A stretch of 11,375 nucleotides of DNA from Gammaproteobacteria bacterium (GTDB taxonomy: Bacteria; Pseudomonadota; Gammaproteobacteria; Pseudomonadales; Azotimanducaceae): assembly GCA_009839405.1 (NCBI GenBank), contig VXPR01000342.1, positions 1-11,375 of the forward strand. Reading direction: 5' to 3'. A program made the position numbers and the translations under genes. Under the pieces are notes generated by a model, which did not search any database, was not told the origin of the DNA, and saw only the letters and a list, made by a program, of their open reading frames with translations. Below are positions 1 to 6,463 of this stretch, piece by piece. The first letter of the stretch is position 1. Each line of letters starts with the position of its first letter.

Positions 1-92
1 GGTCGAATCTTCCGCGTTTCTCGGAGGGGGGGCTGGTCGAATCTTCCGCCTTTCTCGGAGGGGGGGCTGGTCGAATCTCCCGCGTTCCTCGG
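1..92. repeat. 34-bp tandem repeat, about 2.7 copies
   Basis: Two full units (1-34 and 35-68) begin GGTCGAATCTTCCGC and end in a run of seven G followed by CT; they differ at a single base (position 50 is C where position 16 is G). A third, partial unit (69-92) matches the first 24 bases with two differences and then runs into the palindromic repeat described at 84-129. The array lies at the extreme left end, so its true copy number is unknown; such arrays often break short-read assemblies. No reading frame here resembles a known protein. Confidence 0.9.
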
Positions 93-129
93 CGCATTCA
101 ACGCGGGCGGGGACAAGCCCCGCCCCTAC
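84..129 (+). repeat. Palindromic dispersed-type repeat, copy B1
   Basis: This copy shares with 254-299 the block TTCCTCGG(C/T)GC(A/G)TTCAA, followed by a CGGGCGGGGACAAGCCC core and GCCCCTAC. The core is a perfect hairpin: GGGCGGGG (105-112), loop ACAAG (113-117), CCCCGCCC (118-125). A competing hairpin, GCCCC-TAC-GGGGC, can form at 122-134. GC-rich palindromes of this kind are known as dispersed intergenic repeats in bacterial genomes; whether this family is dispersed genome-wide cannot be judged from one window. Confidence 0.8.
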
Positions 130-145
130 GGGGCACGTGCCGAGT

Positions 146-194
146 CTGTCGACGCATTTCAACGCGTTCCTCGCAGGGAACGGGCTTGTCCCGT
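146..194. repeat. Diverged relative of the palindromic repeat, copy B3, core inverted
   Basis: The left part (GACGCATTTCAACGCG, then TTCCTCG) recalls the flank of copies B1 and B2 with its blocks in a different order. The hairpin ACGGG (180-184), CTTGT (185-189), CCCGT (190-194) contains GGGCTTGTCCC, the reverse complement of the GGGACAAGCCC core of B1 and B2. I read it as a rearranged or diverged member; this is less certain than B1 and B2. Confidence 0.5.
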
Positions 195-198
195 CACG

Positions 199-251
199 GC
201 GCGCCCTGACGGGCGCGTTGGCAGTTCGCTTGCGCGAACTGCTTTGCTTCG
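199..251 (+). repeat. Double-hairpin repeat, copy C1
   Basis: About 47 of 53 aligned positions match a second copy at 1834-1885 (five mismatches, one single-base gap). It holds two adjacent hairpins: CGCGCCC (200-206), loop TGAC, GGGCGCG (211-217); then GCAGTTCGC (221-229), loop TTGC, GCGAACTGC (234-242). Conservation of both stems with differences concentrated in the loops suggests the structure is what is maintained, as in REP/BIME-type elements. This is an inference; no associated transposase is in the window. Confidence 0.85.
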
Positions 252-253
252 AC

Positions 254-299
254 GGATTCCTCGGTGCGTTCAAGACGGGCGGGGACAAGCCCGCCCCTA
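254..299 (+). repeat. Palindromic dispersed-type repeat, copy B2, abutting era
   Basis: This is the second clear copy of the B element. Its hairpin is GGGCGGG (277-283), loop GACAAG (284-289), CCCGCCC (290-296). The repeat's conserved terminal CTAC (297-300) contains, on the minus strand, the TAG stop codon of era (297-299), so the hairpin begins directly after the stop in the era transcript. It has no following T-run, so it is not a standard intrinsic terminator, but it could protect the 3' end of the mRNA or slow polymerase. Confidence 0.8.
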
Positions 300-1184
300 C
301 CGATAGCCGAAGCGGCGCAGCGCCTCGCCGCTGTTGGTCCAGCCTGGTGCCACCTTCACCCACAGCCGCAGCATGACGTCGCCGCCGATCAGGAACTCGA
401 TGTCGCGACGGGCGTCCTCGCCGATGGACTTCATCCGCGCGCCGCCGCGGCCAATGACGATGCCCTTCTGCGACTCTCGCTCGACGTGGATCACCGCGTC
501 GATATGCGTCGCCTTCGCACCCTCGGGACGCCACACTCGCTCCACCACCACCGCGGCCCGGTGTGGCAGTTCGTCGCCGAGCCGGCGCATGAGCTTCTCG
601 CGCACGATCTCGGCGATGAGAAACTCGGTGGGGCGGTCGGTCACCTGCTCGGCCGGAAAGAGGTGCGGCCCCTCCGGCATGCGGCGGCTGATTTCGCCGA
701 GGAGATCGTCGAGTCCTCGGCTCCGCAGCGCCGAGATAGGCACGAACTCCTCCACGGCGTCGAAGGCTCGCGCCTCGTCGATCAAGGGCAGCAATCGCTG
801 CTGCTGTTTCAGGCGGTCGATCTTGTTGATGGCGCAGAGGGTCTTCACGCCCGTGGTCGATGCGCGTCGGAGCACCGCGCGGTCGTCATCCGTGAGCCCT
901 GAGGCCTCGATCACCACCACTGCCAAGTCCACATCCCTCAAGGCGCCTAAGGCCTCGGAAACCATGAAGCGATTGATGGCGCGGGGGCGCACGGCGTGGA
1001 TTCCGGGCGTATCCACGAAGGCGATCTGCAAGTCCCCCTCCGTGAGGACGCCGAGCACCGCGTCCCGGGTCGTCTGCGGCTTGCGCGAGGTGATGGAGAG
1101 CTTACGGCCGAGCAGGTGGTTGAGCAGCGTGGACTTGCCGACGTTGGGACGGCCGACGATGGCGACGTGTCCGTATCTCGTCAC
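297..1184 (-). CDS. era: GTPase Era, 30S ribosome assembly factor
   Basis: Era is an essential GTPase that binds the 3' end of 16S rRNA and acts in late 30S maturation. The 295 residues (E. coli Era has 301) contain all G motifs: GRPNVGKS at 11-18, DTPG at 58-61, NKID at 120-123 and the SAL motif near 151. They are followed by the type II KH domain with the VIGRGG loop at 243-248. The start is GTG at 1184, overlapping the rnc stop by four bases (GTGA), which implies translational coupling to rnc; upstream in-frame extensions would lie inside rnc. The protein ends in GYR, close to the usual family end, and its stop codon lies inside a palindromic repeat. recO, which usually follows era, is not in the window. 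Confidence 0.97.
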   Translation of the reverse strand: MTRYGHVAIVGRPNVGKSTLLNHLLGRKLSITSRKPQTTRDAVLGVLTEGDLQIAFVDTPGIHAVRPRAINRFMVSEALGALRDVDLAVVVIEASGLTDDDRAVLRRASTTGVKTLCAINKIDRLKQQQRLLPLIDEARAFDAVEEFVPISALRSRGLDDLLGEISRRMPEGPHLFPAEQVTDRPTEFLIAEIVREKLMRRLGDELPHRAAVVVERVWRPEGAKATHIDAVIHVERESQKGIVIGRGGARMKSIGEDARRDIEFLIGGDVMLRLWVKVAPGWTNSGEALRRFGYR

Positions 1185-1894
1185 TCGGACTCCCCGATGG
1201 CTTCCACGAGCCTGGCCGCGGCTTCCTTCTCTGCCTCCCGCCTGGTGCGGCCTTCGCCTCGGGCCGCGAGTTCCGGCACCGCTACCGCACATTCCACCTC
1301 GAAGATCGGTTCGTGGTCGCCACCTCGCTGCGCCACCACGCGATAGCTCGGCAGGGCAAGGCCGCGCCCCTGCATGTGTTCTTGCAGGCGGGTCTTGGGG
1401 TCCTTGAGGTCCGCATGCGACACACGCAGCAGCCGGGCACAGAAGAGGCGGTCCACAACCCGTCCAGCAGCATCCGTGCCGCCATCGCAAGCAACGGCCC
1501 CGATCACGGCTTCGAGGGCGTTGGCAAGCACCGATGCACGCTGCCGAGCGCTGTCGCCACCGCCCAGGCGCAGGAAATCGCCGAGCCCGATCTCGCGCGC
1601 CACTTCGGCGAGTGCATCGCGCTGAACGACGTGGGCACGCATGAGGGTGAGCCGGTCCTCGCGCTCGTCCGAGGCGTCGTACAGTCGTTGCGCGACGATG
1701 TGACCGAGCACTGCATCGCCCAGGAACTCCAGCCTTTCGTTGTGCTCCGCGCTGAAACTCCGATGTGTGAGTGCGGTTTCGAGCAGGCTGTGGTCAGCAA
1801 AAGCGTGACCGATGCGGCGTTCCAGGCGACCCAGCGCGCCCTCGCGGGCGCGTTGGCAGTTCGCTGCGCGAACTGCTGGCCTTCGTGCTCGCAT
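1181..1894 (-). CDS. rnc: Ribonuclease III
   Basis: RNase III cleaves double-stranded RNA, including rRNA precursors and structured mRNAs. The 237-residue product has the catalytic domain with the signature NERLEFLGD at 52-60 (acidic residues E53, E56, D60) and E128, followed by a double-stranded RNA-binding domain from about 164 (DPKTRLQE) to 232. The position equivalent to E. coli Asp114 is Asn (N125). The only in-frame ATG/GTG/TTG start before the conserved LERRIGHAF segment is ATG at 1894. Residues 1-21 come from repeat DNA, giving an Arg/Ala-rich N-terminus about 15 residues longer than in E. coli. The upstream sequence GAGCGA is a poor ribosome-binding site. CTG at 1834 would be a repeat-free alternative start but is a rare start codon. 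Era overlaps its end. Confidence 0.95.
   Translation of the reverse strand: MRARRPAVRAANCQRAREGALGRLERRIGHAFADHSLLETALTHRSFSAEHNERLEFLGDAVLGHIVAQRLYDASDEREDRLTLMRAHVVQRDALAEVAREIGLGDFLRLGGGDSARQRASVLANALEAVIGAVACDGGTDAAGRVVDRLFCARLLRVSHADLKDPKTRLQEHMQGRGLALPSYRVVAQRGGDHEPIFEVECAVAVPELAARGEGRTRREAEKEAAARLVEAIGESE
1834..1885 (+). repeat. Double-hairpin repeat, copy C2, inside the 5' end of rnc
   Basis: This is the same element as 199-251. Hairpins: CGCGCCC (1835-1841), loop TCGC, GGGCGCG (1846-1852); and GCAGTTCGC (1856-1864), loop TGC, GCGAACTGC (1868-1876). It lies within the predicted first codons of rnc and keeps that frame open. The mRNA would fold into two strong stems right after the start codon, which would be expected to depress or regulate translation. 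Confidence 0.85.
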
Positions 1895-1978
1895 TCGCTC
1901 GCAGCTACGGCTAGAAGCCAGCGCCGTTCTCTACGGCGCAGCCTCCTAGTTCCTTTCCCGCGCCGAGCCCAAGGGGCG
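1895..1978 (-). promoter_or_regulatory. lepA-rnc leader with orphan Shine-Dalgarno and hairpin
   Basis: These are the 84 bases between the lepA stop and the rnc ATG. Read on the minus strand they contain a perfect Shine-Dalgarno-like TAGGAGG (1948-1942) with no ATG, GTG or TTG within the next dozen bases. A perfect 7-bp hairpin follows, GCGCCGT and ACGGCGC around a 5-base loop (1921-1927 paired with 1933-1939). A tandem TGCGAGC motif then leads into the ATG at 1894. No coding sequence and no lepB remnant are visible. Confidence 0.6.
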
Positions 1979-3772
1979 TCACAGTCGACACACGGCCAGA
2001 AAGGCCTCCTGCGGAATCTCGACCCGGCCCACCTGCTTCATGCGCTTCTTGCCGGCCTTCTGTTTCTCTAAGAGCTTGCGCTTGCGCGTCACGTCGCCGC
2101 CATAGCACTTCGCGGTGACGTTCTTGCGCAGCGCCTTGACAGTCTGCCGGGCGATGACCTGGCCGCCGATGGCGGCTTGGATGGCAACATCGAACATCTG
2201 TCGGGGCACCACCTCCTTCATCGCACGGACGAGGTCGCGACCACGCAACTGCGCCTCGGCCCGATGCACGATCAGCGCCAGTGCATCGACCCGGTCGCCG
2301 TTGATGAGAATGTCAAGGCGCACGAGCGGGGCCGGCTCGAAGCGATCGAAGGAGTAGTCGAGAGAGGCGAAGCCGCGACTGACCGACTTCAGTCGGTCGA
2401 AGAAGTCGATCACCACTTCCGCCATGGGGATGTGGTAGTCGATGGACACTTGCGAGCCCGAGAACTGCATCCCTTTCTGGACGCCCCGGCGCTCTTCGCA
2501 AAGGCCGATGACGTTGCCGACGTATTCCTTCGGCACGAGGATGTTCACTGCGGCCACCGGCTCGCGCATCTCGGCGATGTTGCCGGGGTCCGGCAACTGC
2601 GACGGATTCTCTACGCGCAACGTGCGTCCCTCGCCGGTAACCACCTCGTGCACCACTGTCGGTGCGGAGGTGACGAGGTCGAGTCCATACTCCCGCTCGA
2701 GGCGCTGCTGCACGATCTCCATGTGCAAGAGGCCCAAGAATCCACAGCGAAAGCCGAAGCCGAGCGCGTCCGACGTTTCCGGCTCGTAGAAGAGCGATGC
2801 GTCGTTGAGCGAGAGCTTGCCAAGCGCTTCGCGGAAGTTCTCGAAATCGTCGGAATCGACTGGGAACATGCCGGCATAGACCTGCGGCTTCACCGCCGCG
2901 AAGCCAGGCACGGCAGCGACGTCCGGGGTGGACGCCGCGACGATGGTGTCGCCCACCGGCGCACCGCGAATGTCCTTGATGCCGGCCACCAGATAGCCCA
3001 CGTCCCCGGCCTCGAGGGCGTCCCGGCGCCGACGCTTGGGCGTGAAGACGCCGAGCTGATCGACCACGTGCGCCTTGCCCACCGTCTTCGTCACCACGCG
3101 CTCGCCAAGGCGCACCCGGCCGTCGAGCACGCGCACCAGCGAGACGATGCCGAGATAATTGTCGAACCAGGAGTCGACGATGAGCGCCTTGAGTGGCGCG
3201 TCCGGATCTCCCGTCGGGGCTGGAACGCCAGCGACGATGTACTCGAGCAGTTCCTCGACGCCCTGCCCGGTCTTGGCGCTCACCTCGATGGCGTCACCGC
3301 CCGGCAGGCCAATGATTTCGTCGATCTCCCGCTTCACCCGTTCCGGATCGGCCTGGGGAAGGTCGATCTTATTCAAGACCGGCAGCACTTCGAGCCCTTG
3401 GCCGATGGCGGTGTAGCAATTCGCCACCGATTGCGCTTCCACCCCCTGCGCCGCGTCCACCACCAGGAGTGCCCCCTCGCACGCCGCCAGGGAGCGCGAA
3501 ACCTCGTAGCTGAAGTCGACGTGCCCAGGGGTGTCGATGAAGTTGAGCCGGTAGGTGCGACCGTCGCGGGCCGCGTAGTCCAGGGTGACGCTCTGCGCCT
3601 TGATGGTGATGCCCCGCTCGCGCTCCAGATCCATGGAGTCGAGCACTTGCTCCGCCATCTCGCGATCGGAAAGGCCGCCACAGCGCTGGATCAGGCGATC
3701 CGACAGCGTGGACTTGCCGTGATCGATGTGGGCGATGATGGAGAAGTTGCGAACAGACTCGGCTTGCGTCAT
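1979..3772 (-). CDS. lepA: Elongation factor 4 (LepA), ribosome-associated GTPase
   Basis: LepA is a translational GTPase related to EF-G. It binds the ribosome and has been linked to back-translocation, initiation and 30S biogenesis. The 597 residues match the usual length (E. coli 599). Visible motifs are AHIDHGKS (14-21), RGIT in the switch I region near 53-56, DTPGH (80-84) and NKIDLP (134-139). The LepA-specific basic C-terminal domain ends in a Lys/Arg-rich stretch ([17 protein letters not shown]), typical of the family. The ATG at 3772 gives the canonical N-terminus with [16 protein letters not shown]. It starts 9 bases after the rseC stop, so it is probably co-transcribed with the sigma-E operon. 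lepB, its usual downstream partner, is absent. Confidence 0.98.
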   Translation of the reverse strand: MTQAESVRNFSIIAHIDHGKSTLSDRLIQRCGGLSDREMAEQVLDSMDLERERGITIKAQSVTLDYAARDGRTYRLNFIDTPGHVDFSYEVSRSLAACEGALLVVDAAQGVEAQSVANCYTAIGQGLEVLPVLNKIDLPQADPERVKREIDEIIGLPGGDAIEVSAKTGQGVEELLEYIVAGVPAPTGDPDAPLKALIVDSWFDNYLGIVSLVRVLDGRVRLGERVVTKTVGKAHVVDQLGVFTPKRRRRDALEAGDVGYLVAGIKDIRGAPVGDTIVAASTPDVAAVPGFAAVKPQVYAGMFPVDSDDFENFREALGKLSLNDASLFYEPETSDALGFGFRCGFLGLLHMEIVQQRLEREYGLDLVTSAPTVVHEVVTGEGRTLRVENPSQLPDPGNIAEMREPVAAVNILVPKEYVGNVIGLCEERRGVQKGMQFSGSQVSIDYHIPMAEVVIDFFDRLKSVSRGFASLDYSFDRFEPAPLVRLDILINGDRVDALALIVHRAEAQLRGRDLVRAMKEVVPRQMFDVAIQAAIGGQVIARQTVKALRKNVTAKCYGGDVTRKRKLLEKQKAGKKRMKQVGRVEIPQEAFLAVCRL

Positions 3773-3781
3773 CGCTCGGGA

Positions 3782-4165
3782 TTATAGCTGCCGCAGCATG
3801 GTCGCTGCCGGTGCGAGGGAGCGACGAGCAAGGCCCGCGGTCAAGGTGAGCCCGACGACGAGGGCAGCAATCAGCCATCCCTCCGAGAGGTCGAACGCGG
3901 CCACCGCCAGCATGCCAACGGCCACCATCCCGAGCGGCAGGCCGAAGACCAAGCCGCTCGCTCGGGCGAAGCCAGCACAGGTCGCCTCCACCTCGACGCG
4001 GGCACCGACAGCCGCATTGCCGGGCACATCGATTGTGGCCCGTGGCGAGCGGAACCCGACGCCACAACGACCGCTGCATCCAGCACAGGTGGCGTCGTCT
4101 AGCCGCACGCGGCACGTGCCGGCAGCGGACTCCTCGACGATGCCGGTGCGGATCAAGCCATTCAT
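3782..4165 (-). CDS. rseC: RseC/MucC-family membrane protein
   Basis: RseC is an inner-membrane protein encoded with the sigma-E regulators. It has a modest role in sigma-E control and has also been linked to reduction of SoxR. The 127-residue product has the family layout: an N-terminal cytoplasmic region with clustered cysteines (C27, C30 and C34 in CAGCSGRC, plus C18 and C63), then two hydrophobic segments at about 70-90 and 96-113. It is shorter than E. coli RseC (159 residues), mainly at the C-terminus. The ATG at 4165 is preceded by GGAAG at 8 bases, a fair ribosome-binding site. It lies 57 bases after rseB and 9 bases before lepA. Assignment rests on architecture plus position. Confidence 0.87.
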   Translation of the reverse strand: MNGLIRTGIVEESAAGTCRVRLDDATCAGCSGRCGVGFRSPRATIDVPGNAAVGARVEVEATCAGFARASGLVFGLPLGMVAVGMLAVAAFDLSEGWLIAALVVGLTLTAGLARRSLAPAATMLRQL

Positions 4166-4187
4166 GTGCTGCTTCCGTTAGGTCCAG

Positions 4188-4217
4188 GTGCGACGGCGCC
4201 TCTTCCCGGCGTCGCAC
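4188..4217 (-). promoter_or_regulatory. Hairpin in the rseB-rseC spacer
   Basis: GTGCGACG (4188-4195) and CGTCGCAC (4210-4217) form a perfect 8-bp stem around a 14-base loop, filling most of the gap between the rseB stop (4223) and the rseC start (4165). It is not followed by a T-run on the minus strand, so it does not look like an intrinsic terminator. It could be an mRNA processing or stabilising structure separating rpoE-rseAB from rseC-lepA. Confidence 0.5.
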
Positions 4218-4222
4218 GGTCC

Positions 4223-5206
4223 TCATTTGCCCCTGTTCTTTTCCTCAGGCGCATAGTGAATGCCCTCCGCGATGCGTCGCGCCGTCGCTGCCGGCACTTC
4301 TCCCACCACGGTCACCAGATGACTGCGGCGCTCCGGTCCCCGGGCGAGGCGGGTGTGCAGGGAGGTTGCTCCACGCCGGGTTGTGGCCGGCGCCGGCGCC
4401 CTTGCCGGCGCTGCCTCGACGAACACCGAGAAGGTGGCAATGCCATCGCTGAACAGGAGCGTGCTTACTTGGCGGCTGGTGGTGTCAACACGGCCGCGGC
4501 CGTCGGTCATGCGGAAGCCGGAAGGCACCCAGCGGGCACGCCAAGCCGGGGGTGCGAGCGGGCCACTTGACGCCGGTGGTACGCGACTGGTGACGAGGCC
4601 CATCGCACTCGGGCTCGCGTCGGCGGCGGCCACTTGGTCGCCCGTCCGCAGCGACGTGAACTGGAACACCTCCAGCCGGCGCCCTGCCTGATCATGCAGT
4701 TCCGAGCGCAACAGTAGCGCCGTGTCCTGGTCCAGCCAAACCCGGTAGCCGTAGCGATTTTCGTCGCGCGGCGTGATCGCGAGACGAACGGCGGTGCGTC
4801 CGGCAACCCGGTCCTGTCCCTTGAGGCGCACGTCGTAGTGCTCGCCGAGCCCGTCAAGGCGCGGCGAGAAGGCGCGGACATAGGGTCCGGCGGGAAGCTG
4901 GTCGATGACGGCGTGCAACTCGTCGCCGGCCTCGGCGATGCAGGAAACATCGTCGCCGACGCGGACGATTTCGCGGCGCGCGCCGTCGAGATACACGAGC
5001 CGTTCGTGCTCGACGCCATCGACGACCTTGTGGACGATGCGAAAGGCGCTGAGTTCGCCGTCAAGGTAACTGAATACGCCATCGTAGTCGGCGGTGCGGA
5101 AAGCCTGGTCCATCCGCTGCAGCCAGTCCTCGGGCATGGCCGCGCCCACGCCCAGCGCAAGGGCGGCACTCGCCGCAGCAAGAGAAGCACGAACGCGGCG
5201 CATCAT
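4223..5206 (-). CDS. rseB: Sigma-E factor regulatory protein RseB/MucB
   Basis: RseB is a periplasmic protein that binds the periplasmic tail of RseA and shields it from DegS; it releases on sensing displaced lipopolysaccharide or lipoprotein signals. The 327-residue product has a signal peptide (MMRRVRA, then a hydrophobic Ala/Leu stretch to about residue 23). Next comes the family's N-terminal LolA-like domain (WLQRMDQAFRTADYDGVFSYLDG, then HKVVDGVEHERLVYLDG with the typical RREIVR turn), and a smaller C-terminal domain (WVPSGFRM, then a VSTLLFSDGIATFSVFVE strand pattern). Its ATG overlaps the rseA stop by four bases (ATGA), implying coupled translation. The Pro/Ala-rich segment near 268-276 is a likely flexible loop. 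Confidence 0.94.
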   Translation of the reverse strand: MMRRVRASLAAASAALALGVGAAMPEDWLQRMDQAFRTADYDGVFSYLDGELSAFRIVHKVVDGVEHERLVYLDGARREIVRVGDDVSCIAEAGDELHAVIDQLPAGPYVRAFSPRLDGLGEHYDVRLKGQDRVAGRTAVRLAITPRDENRYGYRVWLDQDTALLLRSELHDQAGRRLEVFQFTSLRTGDQVAAADASPSAMGLVTSRVPPASSGPLAPPAWRARWVPSGFRMTDGRGRVDTTSRQVSTLLFSDGIATFSVFVEAAPARAPAPATTRRGATSLHTRLARGPERRSHLVTVVGEVPAATARRIAEGIHYAPEEKNRGK

Positions 5207-5787
5207 TCGTCTACCGACTCCGCAGTTGGCGCATCGCCGAGCACCCGCGCCAGCGGAATGCCGGCTGTGCCGGCAGCGGCGTTGTAACGGGCATGTTGGA
5301 GCATGTAGGCATTCATGCGGCGGCGGTCGATGGGCGCGAGCTCGACCTCCGGCACCGACGGCAGGAGGTCCATCGCTGTCGTTGCATTGGGCGCGGCTGC
5401 CGGCGGCGCCGCTTCCCTGTCAGCAACGAGATTCGGCGACTCGCCCTGCTGCATCAGGCCGGCGACCAGCACCACCGTCAAGGCAGCCAGCACGGCCGCC
5501 ACCGCGGCCACCGATGGCCCCAGCCGCAGACGCGGCCGGCGGCTGGGTTTGGCAACACGACGCCCAGGTCTCGTTCCGAGCGCAGTCGATGTCGAGGGAG
5601 TTGCCGACGTGGTCAGCGCCCCACGCATCACCGCACTTGCAAAATGCATGCGCTCCCACTTTGCGCGCAAGTCGTCGTCGTCGGATACGGCGTCCAGAAC
5701 GCCGCGAAGTTCGTCGGGCGTAGCCTCGCCATCTATGGCCGCCGAGAGCGACTCTTGCACGCCACCCGAGCTGCTTGCCTGGCTCAC
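5203..5787 (-). CDS. rseA: Anti-sigma-E factor RseA/MucA
   Basis: RseA is a single-pass inner-membrane protein whose cytoplasmic N-terminus holds sigma-E inactive until stepwise proteolysis (DegS, RseP) frees it. The 194 residues have the expected layout: an N-terminal anti-sigma domain (ESLSAAIDGEATPDELRGVLD at about 12-32, W44 in the family's RxxWxR region), a basic linker with many Arg at 72-88, one membrane span at about 91-112, and a periplasmic tail with the RseA-typical RRMNAYMLQHARY (156-168). The start is GTG at 5787, overlapping the rpoE stop by four bases (GTGA), so sigma and anti-sigma synthesis are probably coupled. An Ala/Pro-rich segment follows the membrane span. Confidence 0.92.
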   Translation of the reverse strand: MSQASSSGGVQESLSAAIDGEATPDELRGVLDAVSDDDDLRAKWERMHFASAVMRGALTTSATPSTSTALGTRPGRRVAKPSRRPRLRLGPSVAAVAAVLAALTVVLVAGLMQQGESPNLVADREAAPPAAAPNATTAMDLLPSVPEVELAPIDRRRMNAYMLQHARYNAAAGTAGIPLARVLGDAPTAESVDE

Positions 5788-6416
5788 CGGAACCTCCCCG
5801 TCCTCCTGCTTCTGGCGTCAGCCGCGATCACCGGGCGAATCGCCGCATCTATGGCTTCACGGGCACGGAAGATGCGGGAACGCACCGTGCCCACCGGACA
5901 ATCCATGACTGCCGCGATTTCACCATAGGTTAGACCATCAGACTCGCGCAGAGTTACCGCAACGCGCAGATCTTCCGGCAAATCGGCCAGTGCGGCGGCG
6001 ATGACGCGTTCGAGCTCGTCGCGGCGCAAGAGGCTCTCCGGGTCGGCACCGTCCTGAAGCGACTCGATGTTCGGCGAGTCCGTGCCGTCCGCGTCGAGCT
6101 CCACCGGCGGCGGTCGTCGCATCCGGGTGGCGTTGAAGTTCTTCGCCGTGTTGACGGCGATTCGGTAGAGCCACGTATAGAACGCGCTCTCGCCGCGAAA
6201 GCGCGGCAACGCCCGATACGCCTTGATGAAGGCTTCCTGCACTACATCTTCCACATCCTCCTTGGTCGCCACGAAGCGCGCCACCAGCGCATGGATGCGA
6301 TGGCGGTGGCGGCGGTACAGCAGGTCGAAGGCCATGCCGTCACCGCCCTGGACGCGCCGCACCAACTCGCCGTCGGTGTCGGCGCCACGACCTTGCTGTG
6401 GTGGTTGTTCTGTCAA
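5784..6416 (-). CDS. rpoE: RNA polymerase sigma factor RpoE (sigma-E/AlgU)
   Basis: This is an extracytoplasmic-function sigma factor for the envelope-stress regulon. The 210 residues closely follow E. coli RpoE: region 2 with [19 protein letters not shown] (57-75) and [17 protein letters not shown] (77-93), and region 4 with [23 protein letters not shown] (146-168) and [20 protein letters not shown] (171-190). The start is TTG at 6416, which yields MTEQ, like E. coli MSEQ; an in-frame TAG lies 11 codons upstream and no ATG or GTG intervenes. There is no clear Shine-Dalgarno sequence, so initiation may be weak. The C-terminus runs about 15 residues past the E. coli end, with an Arg-rich tail. 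It is first in the operon and divergent from nadB. A possible autoregulatory promoter lies inside nadB. Confidence 0.97.
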   Translation of the reverse strand: MTEQPPQQGRGADTDGELVRRVQGGDGMAFDLLYRRHRHRIHALVARFVATKEDVEDVVQEAFIKAYRALPRFRGESAFYTWLYRIAVNTAKNFNATRMRRPPPVELDADGTDSPNIESLQDGADPESLLRRDELERVIAAALADLPEDLRVAVTLRESDGLTYGEIAAVMDCPVGTVRSRIFRAREAIDAAIRPVIAADARSRRTGRFR

Positions 6417-6445
6417 GCCGCTTTTGCGCCCGTCGCGCCCTTTAC

Positions 6446-6451
6446 GCTAAT
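6446..6451 (+). promoter_or_regulatory. Candidate -10 of a nadB promoter
   Basis: The 47-bp rpoE-nadB gap holds GCTAAT (6446-6451) with TTGCGC (6424-6429) 16 bases upstream, a weak match to the housekeeping sigma consensus on the plus strand. Transcription would start near 6458, leaving almost no leader before the nadB ATG at 6464. No strong ribosome-binding site precedes that ATG. Confidence 0.3.
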
Positions 6452-6463
6452 GTGACACCGGAT

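Noticed and set aside
1..92. CRISPR array at the left end
   Set aside because: The 34-bp units are directly tandem with no unique spacers, and no cas genes are present.
105..296. Rho-independent terminators for era
   Set aside because: The hairpins are strong but none is followed by a T-run on the era strand; they are better explained as repeat palindromes.
137..376. 79-codon frame across the repeat block and the era end
   Set aside because: It is composed of repeat sequence and antisense era; no ribosome-binding site or recognisable domain.
334..1407. 357-codon open frame antisense to era and rnc
   Set aside because: The translation is Ser/Arg/Pro-rich low-complexity sequence typical of antisense frames, and both genes on the other strand have complete motif sets.
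3781..3786. Perfect TATAAT on the minus strand just before lepA
   Set aside because: It comprises the last rseC codons and stop, has no suitable -35, and would start transcription almost on the lepA ATG; probably chance.
2177..3787. 536-codon open frame antisense to lepA
   Set aside because: It is an exact shadow of a strongly conserved gene in GC-rich DNA, its translation is His/Arg/Asp-rich without family motifs, and lepA fully explains the region.
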